Shown here piece by piece: positions 36,510 to 46,518 of a stretch of 64,000 nt of DNA. The notes beneath the pieces are model-generated. The model worked only from the letters and a program-made list of their open reading frames with translations, had not been told where the DNA came from and made no database searches. Position 1 is the stretch's first letter; every line of letters begins with the position of its first letter. The DNA comes from Pararhodobacter marinus. GTDB taxonomy: Bacteria > Pseudomonadota > Alphaproteobacteria > Rhodobacterales > Rhodobacteraceae. The stretch is taken from contig NZ_QEYD01000005.1 in assembly GCF_003122215.1 (NCBI RefSeq), positions 186,001 through 250,000 of the forward strand. The letters are read 5' to 3'. The position numbers were made by a program, and so were the translations under genes.

Positions 36510-37676
36510 ATGACGGAAATGGTTCATGGCAGCATCCCCGCCCAGACGGGCGAGCCGGTGCTGTCGCGCTGGTGGCGCACGGTTGACCGCTGGACGATCT
36601 CGAGCGTTCTTCTTCTGGTTGCCATCGGATTGCTGCTGGCGCTGGCCTCGTCGCCGCCGCTGGCCACGCGCAACCACTTGCCGCCCTTCTATTATTTCCA
36701 GCGCCACGCGGTCTTTGCCGCGGTCAGCGTCAGCGTCATGCTGTTCGTGTCGATGCGCAGTCCCGAGACGATCCGCCGTTGGGCGGTGCTGGGTTTCGGC
36801 ATCGGGTTCGTGCTGCTTCTGGCGCTGCCCTTTGTCGGCACCGATCTGGGCAAGGGCGCGACGCGCTGGCTGAACCTGCGCGTCATCACGCTGCAGCCGT
36901 CGGAGTTCATCAAGCCCTGCCTTGCCGTCACTGCGGGCTGGCTTCTGGCCGCCGGGCAGGACCTGAACGCCCCTCCCGGACGGCTGATGTCGCTGGGCGT
37001 GACGCTGGCCACGGTGGGCCTTCTGGTGATCCAGCCCGATTTCGGGCAATCGGCGCTTGTGCTGTTCGGCTGGGGGGCGATGTATTTCGTCTCGGGCGCG
37101 TCCATCGTCATCATTCTGGGACTGGCGGGCGCGGTGGTGGGCGGCGGCGTCGTGGCCTACGGCGCATCCGAACACTTCGCGCGCCGGATCGACGCCTTCC
37201 TGTCCTCGGAAATCGACGCCCGCTCGCAGATCGGCTACGCTACCTCGGCCATTCAGGAAGGCGGCCTGTGGGGCATGGGCGTCGGCGAGGGGCAGGTGAA
37301 ATGGCAGCTCCCCGACGCGCATACCGACTTCGTCATCGCCGTCGCGGCCGAGGAATACGGCTTCATCCTCGTCGCCTTCATCATCATGTTGTACGCGACC
37401 ATCTGTCTGCGCGCGCTGGTGCGCCTGACGCGCGAGCGCGATCCCTTCATCCGCATGGCGGGGACCGGGCTGGTGGCGATGATCTCGGCCCAGGCGATGA
37501 TCAATATGGGCGTGGCCGTGCGGCTTCTGCCCGCCAAGGGCATGACCTTGCCCTTCATCAGCCAGGGCGGCTCGTCGCTTCTGGCTATGGGGTTGATGAC
37601 GGGAATGTTGCTGGCCTTGACGCGATCGCGCCCCCAAGGTGAGATCGGCGAGATTTTGCAGACACGGGGACGGTGA
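36510..37676 (+). CDS. ftsW: Peptidoglycan glycosyltransferase FtsW
   Basis: A 388-residue SEDS-family polymerase of septal peptidoglycan with about ten helices. [19 protein letters not shown] carries the family QPSE motif. The loop [15 protein letters not shown] holds the conserved Asp/Glu region. The C-terminal part is [20 protein letters not shown]. Its TGA overlaps the murG ATG (TGATG), so expression is coupled. Confidence 0.96.
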   Translation: MTEMVHGSIPAQTGEPVLSRWWRTVDRWTISSVLLLVAIGLLLALASSPPLATRNHLPPFYYFQRHAVFAAVSVSVMLFVSMRSPETIRRWAVLGFGIGFVLLLALPFVGTDLGKGATRWLNLRVITLQPSEFIKPCLAVTAGWLLAAGQDLNAPPGRLMSLGVTLATVGLLVIQPDFGQSALVLFGWGAMYFVSGASIVIILGLAGAVVGGGVVAYGASEHFARRIDAFLSSEIDARSQIGYATSAIQEGGLWGMGVGEGQVKWQLPDAHTDFVIAVAAEEYGFILVAFIIMLYATICLRALVRLTRERDPFIRMAGTGLVAMISAQAMINMGVAVRLLPAKGMTLPFISQGGSSLLAMGLMTGMLLALTRSRPQGEIGEILQTRGR

Positions 37677-38791
37677 TGGCGAAGGCCACGGACAGCAAAC
37701 GCCCGCTGGCGGTGATCGCTGCGGGCGGCACCGGCGGGCATATGTTCCCCGCTCAGGCGCTTGCCGAGGAACTGCTTGCGCGGGGCTGGCGGGTCGTCCT
37801 GTCGACCGATGCGCGCGGCGCGCGCTATGCGGGCGGCTTCCCTGAGGCGGTCGAGCGGCGTGTCGTGTCGTCCGCCACGTTCGCGCGCGGCGGGGCACTG
37901 GCCAAGCTGGCGGCGCCGTTTCGCATCGTGGGCGGTGTCATCAAGGCCGTTTTCTCGATGCTCAGCGACCGTCCGGCGGTGGTGGCGGGCTTCGGCGGCT
38001 ATCCGTCGATCCCGGCGCTGGGGGCAGCGATGCTGCTGCGCATTCCCCGGCTGATCCATGAACAGAACGGCGTGCTGGGCCGCGTGAACGAGGTTTTCGC
38101 CAAGCGCGTCAACGCGGTGGCCTGCGGGACATGGCCGACCGAGCTTCCTGCGGGGATCGCCGGGCATCATACCGGCAACCCGGTGCGCGGCGCGGTGTTC
38201 GAGCGCGCGGGCGCGCCCTATATCGCGCCCGGCCCCTATCCGATGTCGCTGGTGGTGATCGGCGGCAGCCAGGGCGCGCGGATCCTGTCGGACGTCGTGC
38301 CTGCCGCGCTGGCCTCGCTGCCCGCGGATCTGCGCCGGCATCTGCGCGTCTCGCAACAGGCCCGGCCCGAGGATGTCGAGCGCGTCACGGCGGCCTACGA
38401 GGCGGCGGATATCCCCGCCGAGGTAGGGCCTTTCTTCGACGATATTCCCGCCCGCTTCGCCGAGGCGCAGCTGGTCATCGCGCGCTCGGGCGCGTCCACG
38501 GTGGCGGATCTGACGGTGATCGGGCGTCCCTCGGTGCTGGTCCCCTATGCCGCCGCGATCCGGGGCGAGCAGGCCGCGAATGCCCGCGCTCTGGTCGAGG
38601 CCGAGGCCGCCGTGCTGATGCCCGAACGGATGTTCACACCCGAGGCGCTGGCCGAGCAGGTGCAGGCGATCCTGACCCATCCCGACGGCGCCACGCGCAT
38701 GGCGGTGGCGGCGATGAAGCTGGGCATCCCCGATGCCGCCAGCCGCCTTGCGGATCTGGCCGAGCGTCTGGCGGGCCCTCCCAAAGCATGA
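37676..38791 (+). CDS. murG: UDP-GlcNAc--MurNAc-(pentapeptide) transferase MurG
   Basis: A 371-residue GT28 glycosyltransferase making lipid II from lipid I. The glycine-rich [19 protein letters not shown] is the membrane-side donor loop. [28 protein letters not shown] and [16 protein letters not shown] are family signatures. The GTG one codon earlier is also possible. Its stop overlaps murC (ATGA). Confidence 0.97.
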   Translation: MAKATDSKRPLAVIAAGGTGGHMFPAQALAEELLARGWRVVLSTDARGARYAGGFPEAVERRVVSSATFARGGALAKLAAPFRIVGGVIKAVFSMLSDRPAVVAGFGGYPSIPALGAAMLLRIPRLIHEQNGVLGRVNEVFAKRVNAVACGTWPTELPAGIAGHHTGNPVRGAVFERAGAPYIAPGPYPMSLVVIGGSQGARILSDVVPAALASLPADLRRHLRVSQQARPEDVERVTAAYEAADIPAEVGPFFDDIPARFAEAQLVIARSGASTVADLTVIGRPSVLVPYAAAIRGEQAANARALVEAEAAVLMPERMFTPEALAEQVQAILTHPDGATRMAVAAMKLGIPDAASRLADLAERLAGPPKA

Positions 38792-40209
38792 GTGACAGCA
38801 TGGCGGCGACGCGTCTTCCGGCGGGCCTTGGCCCGGTTCATTTCATCGGTATCGGCGGCATCGGCATGTCGGGCATCGCCGAGATCCTGCTGGGGCAGGG
38901 CCACAAGGTGCAGGGCTCGGATGCCAAGGGATCGGCCATCACCGAGCGGCTTGCCTCGCTGGGGGCGGTGATCCATGTCGGCCACGAGGCCGCGCATGTG
39001 CATGGCGCGGGCGTGGTCGTCGCCTCGACCGCGATCAAGCCGTCGAACCCGGAATATGCCGAGGCCAGGCGCCTTGGCATCCCGGTGATCCGCCGGGCCG
39101 AGATGCTGGCCGAGATCATGCGCCCGCATCGCTGCATTTCTCTCGCGGGCACGCATGGAAAGACCACCACCACGACGATGATGGCGGCGATGCTGGATGG
39201 CGGCGGGCTCGATGCGACGATCGTCAATGGCGGTATCATCCATGCCTATGGCTCGAACGCGCGCGCCGGTACGGGCGAATGGATGGCGGTCGAGGCCGAT
39301 GAAAGCGACGGCTCTTTCAACATCCTGCCCACCGAGATCGCGGTCGTCACCAATATCGACCCCGAACATCTGGAACATTGGGGCAGTTTCGACGCCCTGC
39401 GCGAGGGCTTTCGCCGCTTCGTTCAGGACATTCCGTTCTACGGTCTCGCGGTGCTCTGCACCGATCATCCCGAGGTCGCGGCGCTGGCCGGGAAGATCCA
39501 CGACCGCAAGGTCGTCACCTTCGGTTTCCGGCCCGACGCCAATCTGCGGGCCGAGGGGCTGAGGTTCGAAAAAGGCAAGGCGTACTTCGATGTTGCGGTT
39601 GGTCATGGCGCGGAATGTCGGATTATTGAAAGTCTGACACTTCCTATGCCCGGCGACCACAATGTCTCGAACGCGCTGGCCTCGGTCGCGGTGGGACTGC
39701 ATCTGGGCCTGTCCGACGATCAGATCCGCGCGGCACTGGCGGGCTTTGGCGGAGTCGGGCGGCGTTTCACCCGCGTGGGCGAGGTGAACGGCGTCACCGT
39801 GATCGACGATTACGGCCATCACCCGGTCGAGATCGCCGCCGTGATCCGCGCCGCGCGCCAGTCTCTGGGCGGCGAGGGGCGCGTGATCGCCGTGCATCAG
39901 CCCCATCGCTTCACGCGGCTGTCGTCGCTTTTCGAGCAGTTCACCACTTGTTTTGACCAGGCGGACGTCGTCGCCATCGCCGAGGTCTATCCGGCCGGCG
40001 AAGACCCGATCCCGGGCGCGGATCGCGACAGCCTCGTCGCAGCGATCCGCGCGCACGGCCATGCCTCGGCCCATGCGCTGACACGCGAGGACGATCTCGA
40101 AGCGCTGGTGCGCGCCGAGACGCGGCCGGGCGACATGGTGGTGTGTCTTGGCGCCGGGACCATCAGCGCCTGGGCGCAGGCATTACCCGCGCGCCTTGCG
40201 GACGACTGA
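38788..40209 (+). CDS. murC: UDP-N-acetylmuramate--L-alanine ligase
   Basis: A 473-residue Mur ligase. [18 protein letters not shown] is the N-terminal nucleotide loop, [19 protein letters not shown] the ATP P-loop, and EADESDGSF and [10 protein letters not shown] follow. [13 protein letters not shown] is the C-terminal signature. The ATG overlaps the murG stop codon by four bases. Confidence 0.97.
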   Translation: MSDSMAATRLPAGLGPVHFIGIGGIGMSGIAEILLGQGHKVQGSDAKGSAITERLASLGAVIHVGHEAAHVHGAGVVVASTAIKPSNPEYAEARRLGIPVIRRAEMLAEIMRPHRCISLAGTHGKTTTTTMMAAMLDGGGLDATIVNGGIIHAYGSNARAGTGEWMAVEADESDGSFNILPTEIAVVTNIDPEHLEHWGSFDALREGFRRFVQDIPFYGLAVLCTDHPEVAALAGKIHDRKVVTFGFRPDANLRAEGLRFEKGKAYFDVAVGHGAECRIIESLTLPMPGDHNVSNALASVAVGLHLGLSDDQIRAALAGFGGVGRRFTRVGEVNGVTVIDDYGHHPVEIAAVIRAARQSLGGEGRVIAVHQPHRFTRLSSLFEQFTTCFDQADVVAIAEVYPAGEDPIPGADRDSLVAAIRAHGHASAHALTREDDLEALVRAETRPGDMVVCLGAGTISAWAQALPARLADD

Positions 40210-40232
40210 GGTACGACCCGGGAGGGACCGAG

Positions 40233-40529
40233 ATGGAGCCCGAAATCCTCTACATCCTGGCCCTGGCCCTCTTTCTGGGCCTCGCGGTGGGCTGGATCAC
40301 CGGGCGCCTGAGCGGGGGCAGGGGCGCGGCAATTCTTGTCGCGCTTCTGGGCGCGGCGGTCGCGGTGCTCTGGGTTATGGGGCTTCGGGCGCAGGGCTGG
40401 GATGGCATCGCCTATGCTATCGGCGCCTTCCTTTTCGCCGCGCCCGCGACGCTTGGCGCGCTTCTGGGCGGCTGGCTCGGTGCGAGGCGCCGCAACAGGC
40501 GTGCGCTCAAGCGGGCAGGCACCGGGTAA
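40233..40529 (+). CDS. Small hypothetical membrane protein after murC
   Basis: A 98-residue protein with three hydrophobic segments (about residues 4-22, 31-50 and 58-82) and a strongly basic tail (GARRRNRRALKRAGTG). GGGAGGGACC is the ribosome-binding site. It is 23 bp after murC on the same strand. Small membrane proteins are often found between murC and murB in this group, but I do not recognise the family. Confidence 0.65.
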   Translation: MEPEILYILALALFLGLAVGWITGRLSGGRGAAILVALLGAAVAVLWVMGLRAQGWDGIAYAIGAFLFAAPATLGALLGGWLGARRRNRRALKRAGTG

Positions 40530-40548
40530 GGCGCCTGCCCAAGGGATA

Positions 40549-40869
40549 TCACGACGCGGTTGCGGGCTTGATGGCCTGATCGGGCGCCGGCGGATAGGGG
40601 CGCGGGTAGTCCGGCGCGACTTCACGTTGGGCGGCGTCGGGGTCGCTTACGGCGGTTTCCGGGCGCGGCAGCGGCGGCGTGGCGCGCATGCGGTGCGCGA
40701 TCCAGATACCGACGGGCACGCCCACGACCACGCCGATCACGGCAGCGGCTGCGAACAGGCGCCAGTCGATATAGCCAAGGGCCAGCCCGACGATCACGAC
40801 CGCGCCGGCCACGCAAGCCGCCGCGATCGTCGCCATGGTCGATCTGAGGGGCGCTTGGGGGATCATCAT
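40549..40869 (-). CDS. Small two-helix membrane protein inside dcw cluster (a)
   Basis: A 106-residue protein transcribed against the cluster. Two adjacent helices (about 14-32, AACVAGAVVIVGLALGY, and 37-58, LFAAAAVIGVVVGVPVGIWIA) are linked by IDWR. A Pro-rich cytosolic or periplasmic tail (PPLPRPETAVSDPDAA) follows. The start MMIPQAP has GGAG 9 bases upstream. It resembles the product of 41044-41355 in the two-helix core, suggesting an old duplication. Function unknown. Confidence 0.6.
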   Translation of the reverse strand: MMIPQAPLRSTMATIAAACVAGAVVIVGLALGYIDWRLFAAAAVIGVVVGVPVGIWIAHRMRATPPLPRPETAVSDPDAAQREVAPDYPRPYPPAPDQAIKPATAS

Positions 40870-41043
40870 AACGGGTCTCCGATGTGACTGAGGGTTGTCG
40901 GGAGAACGCAACTGGGGCGTGAATTGTTCCCTTCTCGGCCCGGCCGGCGCCCTGCTCAATGGAAAACGGGCGCCCACAGGATCGCCAGAGGATCGCCGGG
41001 ACGCCCGCGCCGTCAGGCTGCCGGGAAGGGGGCTAACGCCGTC

Positions 41044-41355
41044 TTAGGCCGTGCGCTTCTGCATCGGGACGCGCAGGGGAGAGCGGCGCGCCATGGTCCG
41101 GCCGACGCGCCGTTGCGCCGTCGAGACCGTGGCCGACCGGACGCCGTTGTTGCGCGCGCGACCAGCGAGCAAGGTCCAGCTCCACAAGGCCAGCTCGAAG
41201 CTCAGCGCCAGCGCGATACCGGCTGTGCTGGCCAAGGCCAGAAGCTGGCCGTCATAAGCGCCCGCAAGGATGCCCGCCAGAACCGCCGCGCCCGCAATCG
41301 CGCCCGCTGCCAAGGTGGGACCCATGCTGCGCATCAGGGGAGTGACTTTCTTCAT
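41044..41355 (-). CDS. Small two-helix membrane protein inside dcw cluster (b)
   Basis: A 103-residue protein with helices near residues 14-33 (AAGAIAGAAVLAGILAG) and 39-62 (LLALASTAGIALALSFELALW), joined by AYDGQ. A basic, Arg-rich tail of about 38 residues follows. The core aligns with the neighbouring 40549-40869 protein (AGA-x2-[IL]-x-G, x-D-x2-L-x-A). Both are transcribed opposite to the surrounding mur genes. Function unknown. Confidence 0.6.
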   Translation of the reverse strand: MKKVTPLMRSMGPTLAAGAIAGAAVLAGILAGAYDGQLLALASTAGIALALSFELALWSWTLLAGRARNNGVRSATVSTAQRRVGRTMARRSPLRVPMQKRTA

Positions 41356-41497
41356 AGTTTCGTACCGCCGAATTTTTTGGTTTGTTGCAGGGGCAACTGC
41401 GCAGGGGCGGTCCCGGTTCCGTGTCCGGATGAAAGCTCCCATTGCCAACCTCGCAGCCGTGCTTGCGGCCTGACGGGCCGCCGTCTATTCCAGTGCC

Positions 41498-42424
41498 ATG
41501 ACCCAGATCCCTTTCACTCCGCGCGGGACCCTGACGCAGGACCGCCCGCTTTCCGACCTGACCTGGCTGCGCGTGGGCGGCCCTGCCGACTGGTTCTTCC
41601 AGCCCGAGGACGCGGACGACCTCTCGGCCTTCCTTGCCGCTCTGCCCAGGGATCTGCCGGTTTTCCCGATGGGCGTCGGATCGAACCTGATCGTGCGCGA
41701 CGGGGGGCTGCGGGCGGTGGTGATCCGGTTGGGCCGGGGATTCAACGCGATCAGCGTCGAGGGTGAGCGCGTGATCGCGGGCGCTGCCGCGCTTGACGCC
41801 CATGTCGCGCGCAAGGCCGCGCAGGCCGGGCGCGACCTGACCTTTCTGCGCACCATCCCCGGCTCGATCGGCGGTGCGGTGACGATGAATGCGGGCTGCT
41901 ACGGCGAATACGTGGCCGACCGGCTGGAAAGCGTGCGCATGGTCCTGCGCTCGGGCGAGATCGTCGAGAAACCGGCGGGCGAGCTGGGCCTTGCCTATCG
42001 CCAGTCGGCGCTGCCCGAGGGCGCTGTTGTCATTTCTGCCACATTCCGCGCGCCGCCGGGCGACCCCGAGGACCTGGCCCAGCGGATGGAGACGCAGCTT
42101 GCCAAGCGCGACGCGACCCAGCCGACGAAGGACCGCACGGCGGGCTCGACCTTTCGCAATCCGGCGGGGTTCTCGTCTACGGGTAGGGCCGACGACACCC
42201 ACGACCTCAAGGCTTGGTCCCTGATCGAGGCCGCCGGTATGCGCGGTGCCACGCGTGGCGGCGCCCAGATGTCGCCCAAGCACGCGAATTTCCTGATCAA
42301 TACCGGCGGGGCCTCGGCCGCCGATCTGGAGGGTCTGGGCGAGGAAGTTCGAAAAAGGGTGTTCCAAAACAGCGGGATTGAGCTAGAATGGGAAATCAAG
42401 CGCATCGGTGATCCGGCTCCCTGA
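41498..42424 (+). CDS. murB: UDP-N-acetylenolpyruvoylglucosamine reductase
   Basis: A 308-residue flavoenzyme that forms UDP-MurNAc. The FAD-binding [38 protein letters not shown], and the active-site [12 protein letters not shown]-like [14 protein letters not shown] region (Ser as general acid) are visible. [15 protein letters not shown] and a C-terminal Glu-containing segment ([11 protein letters not shown]) complete the type I MurB pattern. Confidence 0.96.
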   Translation: MTQIPFTPRGTLTQDRPLSDLTWLRVGGPADWFFQPEDADDLSAFLAALPRDLPVFPMGVGSNLIVRDGGLRAVVIRLGRGFNAISVEGERVIAGAAALDAHVARKAAQAGRDLTFLRTIPGSIGGAVTMNAGCYGEYVADRLESVRMVLRSGEIVEKPAGELGLAYRQSALPEGAVVISATFRAPPGDPEDLAQRMETQLAKRDATQPTKDRTAGSTFRNPAGFSSTGRADDTHDLKAWSLIEAAGMRGATRGGAQMSPKHANFLINTGGASAADLEGLGEEVRKRVFQNSGIELEWEIKRIGDPAP

Positions 42425-42557
42425 CAACAGGCGCAGCACGACCGCGGCGCGGTGCCGACCGGGCAACAGATCCGGCGGCACGAACGGGGCCCGAAAGCCC
42501 TGAAGCGAAGAATAAGACAGGGGTCCGAAGACCCCGGATGAGGCAGAGTTGGTGGGC

Positions 42558-43487
42558 ATGTCGAGCAGGGCAGCCCCCACAGTGGCGGTGTTGATGGGCG
42601 GACCCTCGGCTGAGCGCGAGGTGTCGCTGGCAACGGGGCGCAATTGCGCCGAAGCCCTGCGGGTGGCCGGATTCAACGTGGTCGAAATCGACGCGGGCAG
42701 CGATCTGCCCGGGCGTCTGGAGGCTCTCAAGCCCGATGTCTGCTTCAACGCCCTGCATGGCCGCTGGGGCGAAGACGGCTGCGTGCAGGGGATGCTCGAA
42801 TGGTTGCGGCTTCCCTATACGCATTCGGGCGTGCTGGCCTCGGCTCTGGCGATGGACAAGGAACGCACCAAGGACATCTACCGCGCGGCGGGACTGCCGG
42901 TTCTGCCCAGCGTGCTGGCCGCCAAGGACGAGGTCCGCGCCCGCCATGTGATCGAACCGCCCTATGTCGTGAAGCCCTATAACGAGGGGTCCTCGGTCGG
43001 CGTCTGGATCGTGCAATCCGACAATAACGGCCCGCCGCAGCTTGACGATGCGATGCCCGAAACCGTCATGGTCGAAGCCTATGCGCCGGGGCGCGAGCTG
43101 ACCTGTTCGGTTCTGGACGATCCGGCACAGGGCGCGCGGGCGCTGACCGTGACCGATATCGTCACCGAAGGCTGGTACGATTACGACGCCAAGTACAAGG
43201 ACGGCGGCTCGCGCCATGTCGTCCCCGCCGAGCTTCCCGCCGAGATCTTCGACGCCTGCATGGAATACGCCCTGCGCGCGCACAAGGCGCTGGGGTGCCG
43301 GGGGCTCAGCCGCACCGATTTCCGCTGGGACGAGGCGCGCGGGCTGGACGGGCTGGTGCTTCTGGAAACCAACACGCAGCCCGGTTTTACCTCGACCTCG
43401 CTCAGCCCTGAACAGGCCGCGCATTGCGGGATCAGCTTCCCCGAATTGTGCCGCCTTCTGGTGGAGGATGCCTCGTGTCAGCGCTGA
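42558..43487 (+). CDS. ddl: D-alanine--D-alanine ligase
   Basis: A 309-residue ATP-grasp enzyme. VAVLMGGPSAEREVSLATG is the N-terminal signature. The loop PYVVKPYNEGSSVGV binds ATP, and the C-terminal CRGLSRTDFRWDE and LETNTQPGFTSTSL hold the Mg2+ ligands and D-Ala site. The ATG at 42558 is chosen; TTG and GTG triplets lie up to three codons upstream. The reading frame overlaps the proposed ftsQ start by 13 bp. Confidence 0.96.
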   Translation: MSSRAAPTVAVLMGGPSAEREVSLATGRNCAEALRVAGFNVVEIDAGSDLPGRLEALKPDVCFNALHGRWGEDGCVQGMLEWLRLPYTHSGVLASALAMDKERTKDIYRAAGLPVLPSVLAAKDEVRARHVIEPPYVVKPYNEGSSVGVWIVQSDNNGPPQLDDAMPETVMVEAYAPGRELTCSVLDDPAQGARALTVTDIVTEGWYDYDAKYKDGGSRHVVPAELPAEIFDACMEYALRAHKALGCRGLSRTDFRWDEARGLDGLVLLETNTQPGFTSTSLSPEQAAHCGISFPELCRLLVEDASCQR

Positions 43488-44911
43488 TGTCCCCATTGAC
43501 CCCGGACGACGAGCCGCAGACGCCCACGCATGACACCGTGCATCGCGGGCCGTGGGTCTGGCCCGCGCGGCACGAAGTGGCCGCCCCCGATCTGCCTGCC
43601 GCGCGCCCGCTGCGCCGCGACCGGCCCGTCGCGCCGAAATGGCCCGGCGACCTTCCCGAACGCGCCTGGCCGCCGATGCCCGAGCCCGATCCGGTCCTGC
43701 GCCACGGCGCGCAACCCGACCGCGACGCCGAGCCGCCCCTGGGCAACCTGCCGCACGAAGTGGCGGAATGGGCGGGCAGCGACGCCGGCACCGATTCCTG
43801 GAGCGCGGGCGGCCACGCCACGGGCAAGGGCGGCGGCTTTGCCACCGGCAGCGACACCGCCAGCCCGCTGCCGGTCCATCACGCCATGCGCACCGTTCTG
43901 GGCACCGCGCCGCGCCCCAAATCCACCGAGTCCCGCCGCCCAGAGCCGCGCAGCTATCCCGGCACGCAGGCTACCGTGACGACGGCCAGCTGGACGATGG
44001 GCGCCCAGGCCGCCGAGGCTGCGCCCGCCAATGCCGCCCAGACGCAACGCAGCTTCGATCCCTCGCCCAGTCGTCTGGCCTATCGCCTGAACCGGCTGTG
44101 GCTGACGCCGCTGGTGCGCAGCTTTGTCTGCATCGGCCTGCCGCTTCTGCTGATCGCCGCGACCATCGGCGGCTGGGTGTCGAAGCCGGAAAACCGGGAC
44201 TGGGCCGCGACCCAGATCGCCACCGCGACCGACTGGTTCCAGAACCAGCCGATGTTCCGCGTCTCGTCGTTGGAAGTGCTTTCGCGCTCGCCCGAAGTGG
44301 CCGAGGGCGTCGAGCGGCTGATGGGGCTCAGCTTCCCGGTCTCGTCCTGGGATCTCGACCTGTCCGACTTGCGCACCGAGGCCGAGGCGCTCGACGCCGT
44401 TGAGCGCGCGTGGCTGCAGATACGCTCGGACGGGGTGCTCGAGGTCCGCATCGTCGAGCGCGTGCCCGCCATGGTCTGGCGCCACGGGCACGAGCTGTAT
44501 CTCGTCGATGAGACCGGCCACCGCGTTGCCCGCGTGGCATCGCGCGGGACCCGCGCCGACCTGCCGCTGATCGTGGGGCCGGGCGCTCCCGACGCGATTG
44601 CCGAAGCCGCCGAACTCTGGGCCGCCGCCGCGCCGATCCGGCAACGGGTGCGCGGCCTCGTGCGGGTGGGCGAGCGGCGCTGGGATCTGGTCCTCGACCG
44701 GGGCCAGCGCGTGCTTCTGCCCGCCGTGGGTGCGGTCGCCGCGCTCGATCGCGTGGTCGCGATGACCGAGAACAGCGTGCAACAACTTCTGTCGCGCGAC
44801 CTTGTGAGCGTGGATATGCGCACGCCCTCCCGCCCGACCCTGCGCCTGGCCGAGCCGGCGCTGGAACAACTCACCAACACCGCCCTCAATACCGGAGCCA
44901 ACCGCCGATGA
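43475..44911 (+). CDS. ftsQ: Cell division protein FtsQ with long N-terminal extension
   Basis: A bitopic divisome protein. A membrane helix near residues 211-232 (FVCIGLPLLLIAATIGGW) is followed by the POTRA domain (FRVSSLEVLSRSPEVAEGVERL) and the beta domain with VERVPAMVWRHG. The cytosolic N-terminus of about 205 residues is Pro/Ala/Arg-rich and far longer than the usual 30-100. A GTG start is preferred because GGAGG lies 7 bases upstream. The ATG at 43487 would leave 19 bases. It overlaps ddl and, by ATGA, ftsA. Confidence 0.9.
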   Translation: MSALMSPLTPDDEPQTPTHDTVHRGPWVWPARHEVAAPDLPAARPLRRDRPVAPKWPGDLPERAWPPMPEPDPVLRHGAQPDRDAEPPLGNLPHEVAEWAGSDAGTDSWSAGGHATGKGGGFATGSDTASPLPVHHAMRTVLGTAPRPKSTESRRPEPRSYPGTQATVTTASWTMGAQAAEAAPANAAQTQRSFDPSPSRLAYRLNRLWLTPLVRSFVCIGLPLLLIAATIGGWVSKPENRDWAATQIATATDWFQNQPMFRVSSLEVLSRSPEVAEGVERLMGLSFPVSSWDLDLSDLRTEAEALDAVERAWLQIRSDGVLEVRIVERVPAMVWRHGHELYLVDETGHRVARVASRGTRADLPLIVGPGAPDAIAEAAELWAAAAPIRQRVRGLVRVGERRWDLVLDRGQRVLLPAVGAVAALDRVVAMTENSVQQLLSRDLVSVDMRTPSRPTLRLAEPALEQLTNTALNTGANRR

Positions 44912-46242
44912 CCGTGTTCTACGAATCGCAACGAGCGCAGCGCAACCTCCGCCAGCAGGCCATGCAGCGGGGTGTGATCGCGGTGATGGATGTGGGTTCG
45001 CACAAGGTGGCCTGCCTGATCCTGAAATTCGGCGTCTCGGAAGGCCCGCGCGAAGGCTCGGGCGTGGGCAACATGGCGGGGCAGGCGGCGTTCCGGGTGA
45101 TCGGCGCCGGCACCACCTGTTCGCGCGGCGTGCGCTTTGGCGAAATCGCGGCGATGCGCGAGACCGAACGCGCCGTGCGCACCGCGCTGCAGAACGCCCA
45201 GAAGATGGCCCAGACCCGCGTCGACCACGCGATCCTGACCTTCTCGGGCGGCGACATGCGCAGCTACGGGCTGGAAGGCGCGGTCGAGCTGGAAGGCGAC
45301 CGCGTCAGCGAAAGCGACATCGCCCGCGTGCTCGACAGCTGCATCCTGCCCGATATCGGCCATGACCGCGAAGCGCTGCACGCCCAGCCCGTGAACTTCG
45401 TGCTCGATCACCGCACCGGCCTTGCCGATCCGCGCGGGCAGGCGGGGCGCATGCTGGGCTGCGACATGCACATGCTCAGCGTGTCGGCCGATGTGGTGCA
45501 GAACCTCGTCCATTGCCTCAAGCGCTGCGATGTCGAGGTCGCGGGCCTTGCCGCCGCGCCCTATGTCGCGGGCCGCGCGGCGCTGGTCGAGGACGAGCAG
45601 GAACTGGGCGCCGCCGTGATCGACATGGGCGGCGGCACCACCACGTTGTCGATCTTCATCAAGGGCCACATGATCTATGCCGACAGCGTCCGGCTGGGCG
45701 GGGAGCATATCACCTCGGACATCGCCATCGCGTTGCAGGTGCCCTCGTCCACCGCCGAGCGGATCAAGACCTTCCACGGCGGTCTTGTCGCCACCCGGCA
45801 GGACGACCGTCAGCATATCGAGATCGGCGGCGACAGCGGCGACTGGGACAAGGACCGCCGCACCGTGACCCGCGCCGCGCTGATCAGCATCATGCGGCCC
45901 CGCGTCGAAGAGATCCTTGAAGAGGTCCGTGCGCGGCTCGACGTGGCCGGGTTCGACCATCTTCCCAGCCAGCAGATCGTCCTGACCGGCGGCGGCAGCC
46001 AGATCCCCGGGCTCGACCGGCTGGCGGCGAAGATCCTCGGACCGCAGGTGCGTCTGGGCCGCCCGATCCGCGTTCCGGGCCTGCCCCAGGCGGCCACGGG
46101 ACCGGAATACGCGGCCATCGTCGGCCTGTGCCAGTATGCCGCCCATCCGCAGGACGAATGGTGGGATTTCGACATGCCCGCCCAGGCCTTCGCCTCGCGC
46201 CCGCTCAAGCGCGCCATGCGCTGGTTCCGCGACAATTGGTAA
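44908..46242 (+). CDS. ftsA: Cell division protein FtsA
   Basis: A 444-residue actin-like protein tethering FtsZ to the membrane. GVIAVMDVGSHKVACLIL is the phosphate 1 motif, AVIDMGGGTTTLSIF phosphate 2, and VLTGGGSQIPGLDRLA the adenosine motif. The C-terminus ends with an amphipathic basic helix (RPLKRAMRWFRDNW), the membrane-targeting sequence. The start overlaps the ftsQ stop (ATGA). Confidence 0.96.
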   Translation: MTVFYESQRAQRNLRQQAMQRGVIAVMDVGSHKVACLILKFGVSEGPREGSGVGNMAGQAAFRVIGAGTTCSRGVRFGEIAAMRETERAVRTALQNAQKMAQTRVDHAILTFSGGDMRSYGLEGAVELEGDRVSESDIARVLDSCILPDIGHDREALHAQPVNFVLDHRTGLADPRGQAGRMLGCDMHMLSVSADVVQNLVHCLKRCDVEVAGLAAAPYVAGRAALVEDEQELGAAVIDMGGGTTTLSIFIKGHMIYADSVRLGGEHITSDIAIALQVPSSTAERIKTFHGGLVATRQDDRQHIEIGGDSGDWDKDRRTVTRAALISIMRPRVEEILEEVRARLDVAGFDHLPSQQIVLTGGGSQIPGLDRLAAKILGPQVRLGRPIRVPGLPQAATGPEYAAIVGLCQYAAHPQDEWWDFDMPAQAFASRPLKRAMRWFRDNW

Positions 46243-46518
46243 GCCCGTAATCGGGTGCGGCGGGCCGTGTTAGGAACGCCGCAAAACTGCCTGAGAATGT
46301 AGAAAAAATCCTATTTAGACCCCCGTCGCTCGCTTCCGCCCGTTGGCAAATTTCCGCGAAAAAATAAGGGACTACGGGTCGAGAAGGCGATTTTTTTGAT
46401 GACGCCGACTCGGGGCCGGGTTAGGATTGTCGCAATTCGGCAAATCATCAAATGACCGGATGGCACCGAGCAGAAAATCTGACCGGAAAATCCGGCAACA
46501 AGAACAGGCGGACAGGCA

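Noticed and set aside
46243-46518. CtrA boxes or a CcrM-controlled promoter before ftsZ
   Set aside because: Only one GANTC (46407-46411) and no clear TTAA-N7-TTAA were found, too little to claim cell-cycle control.
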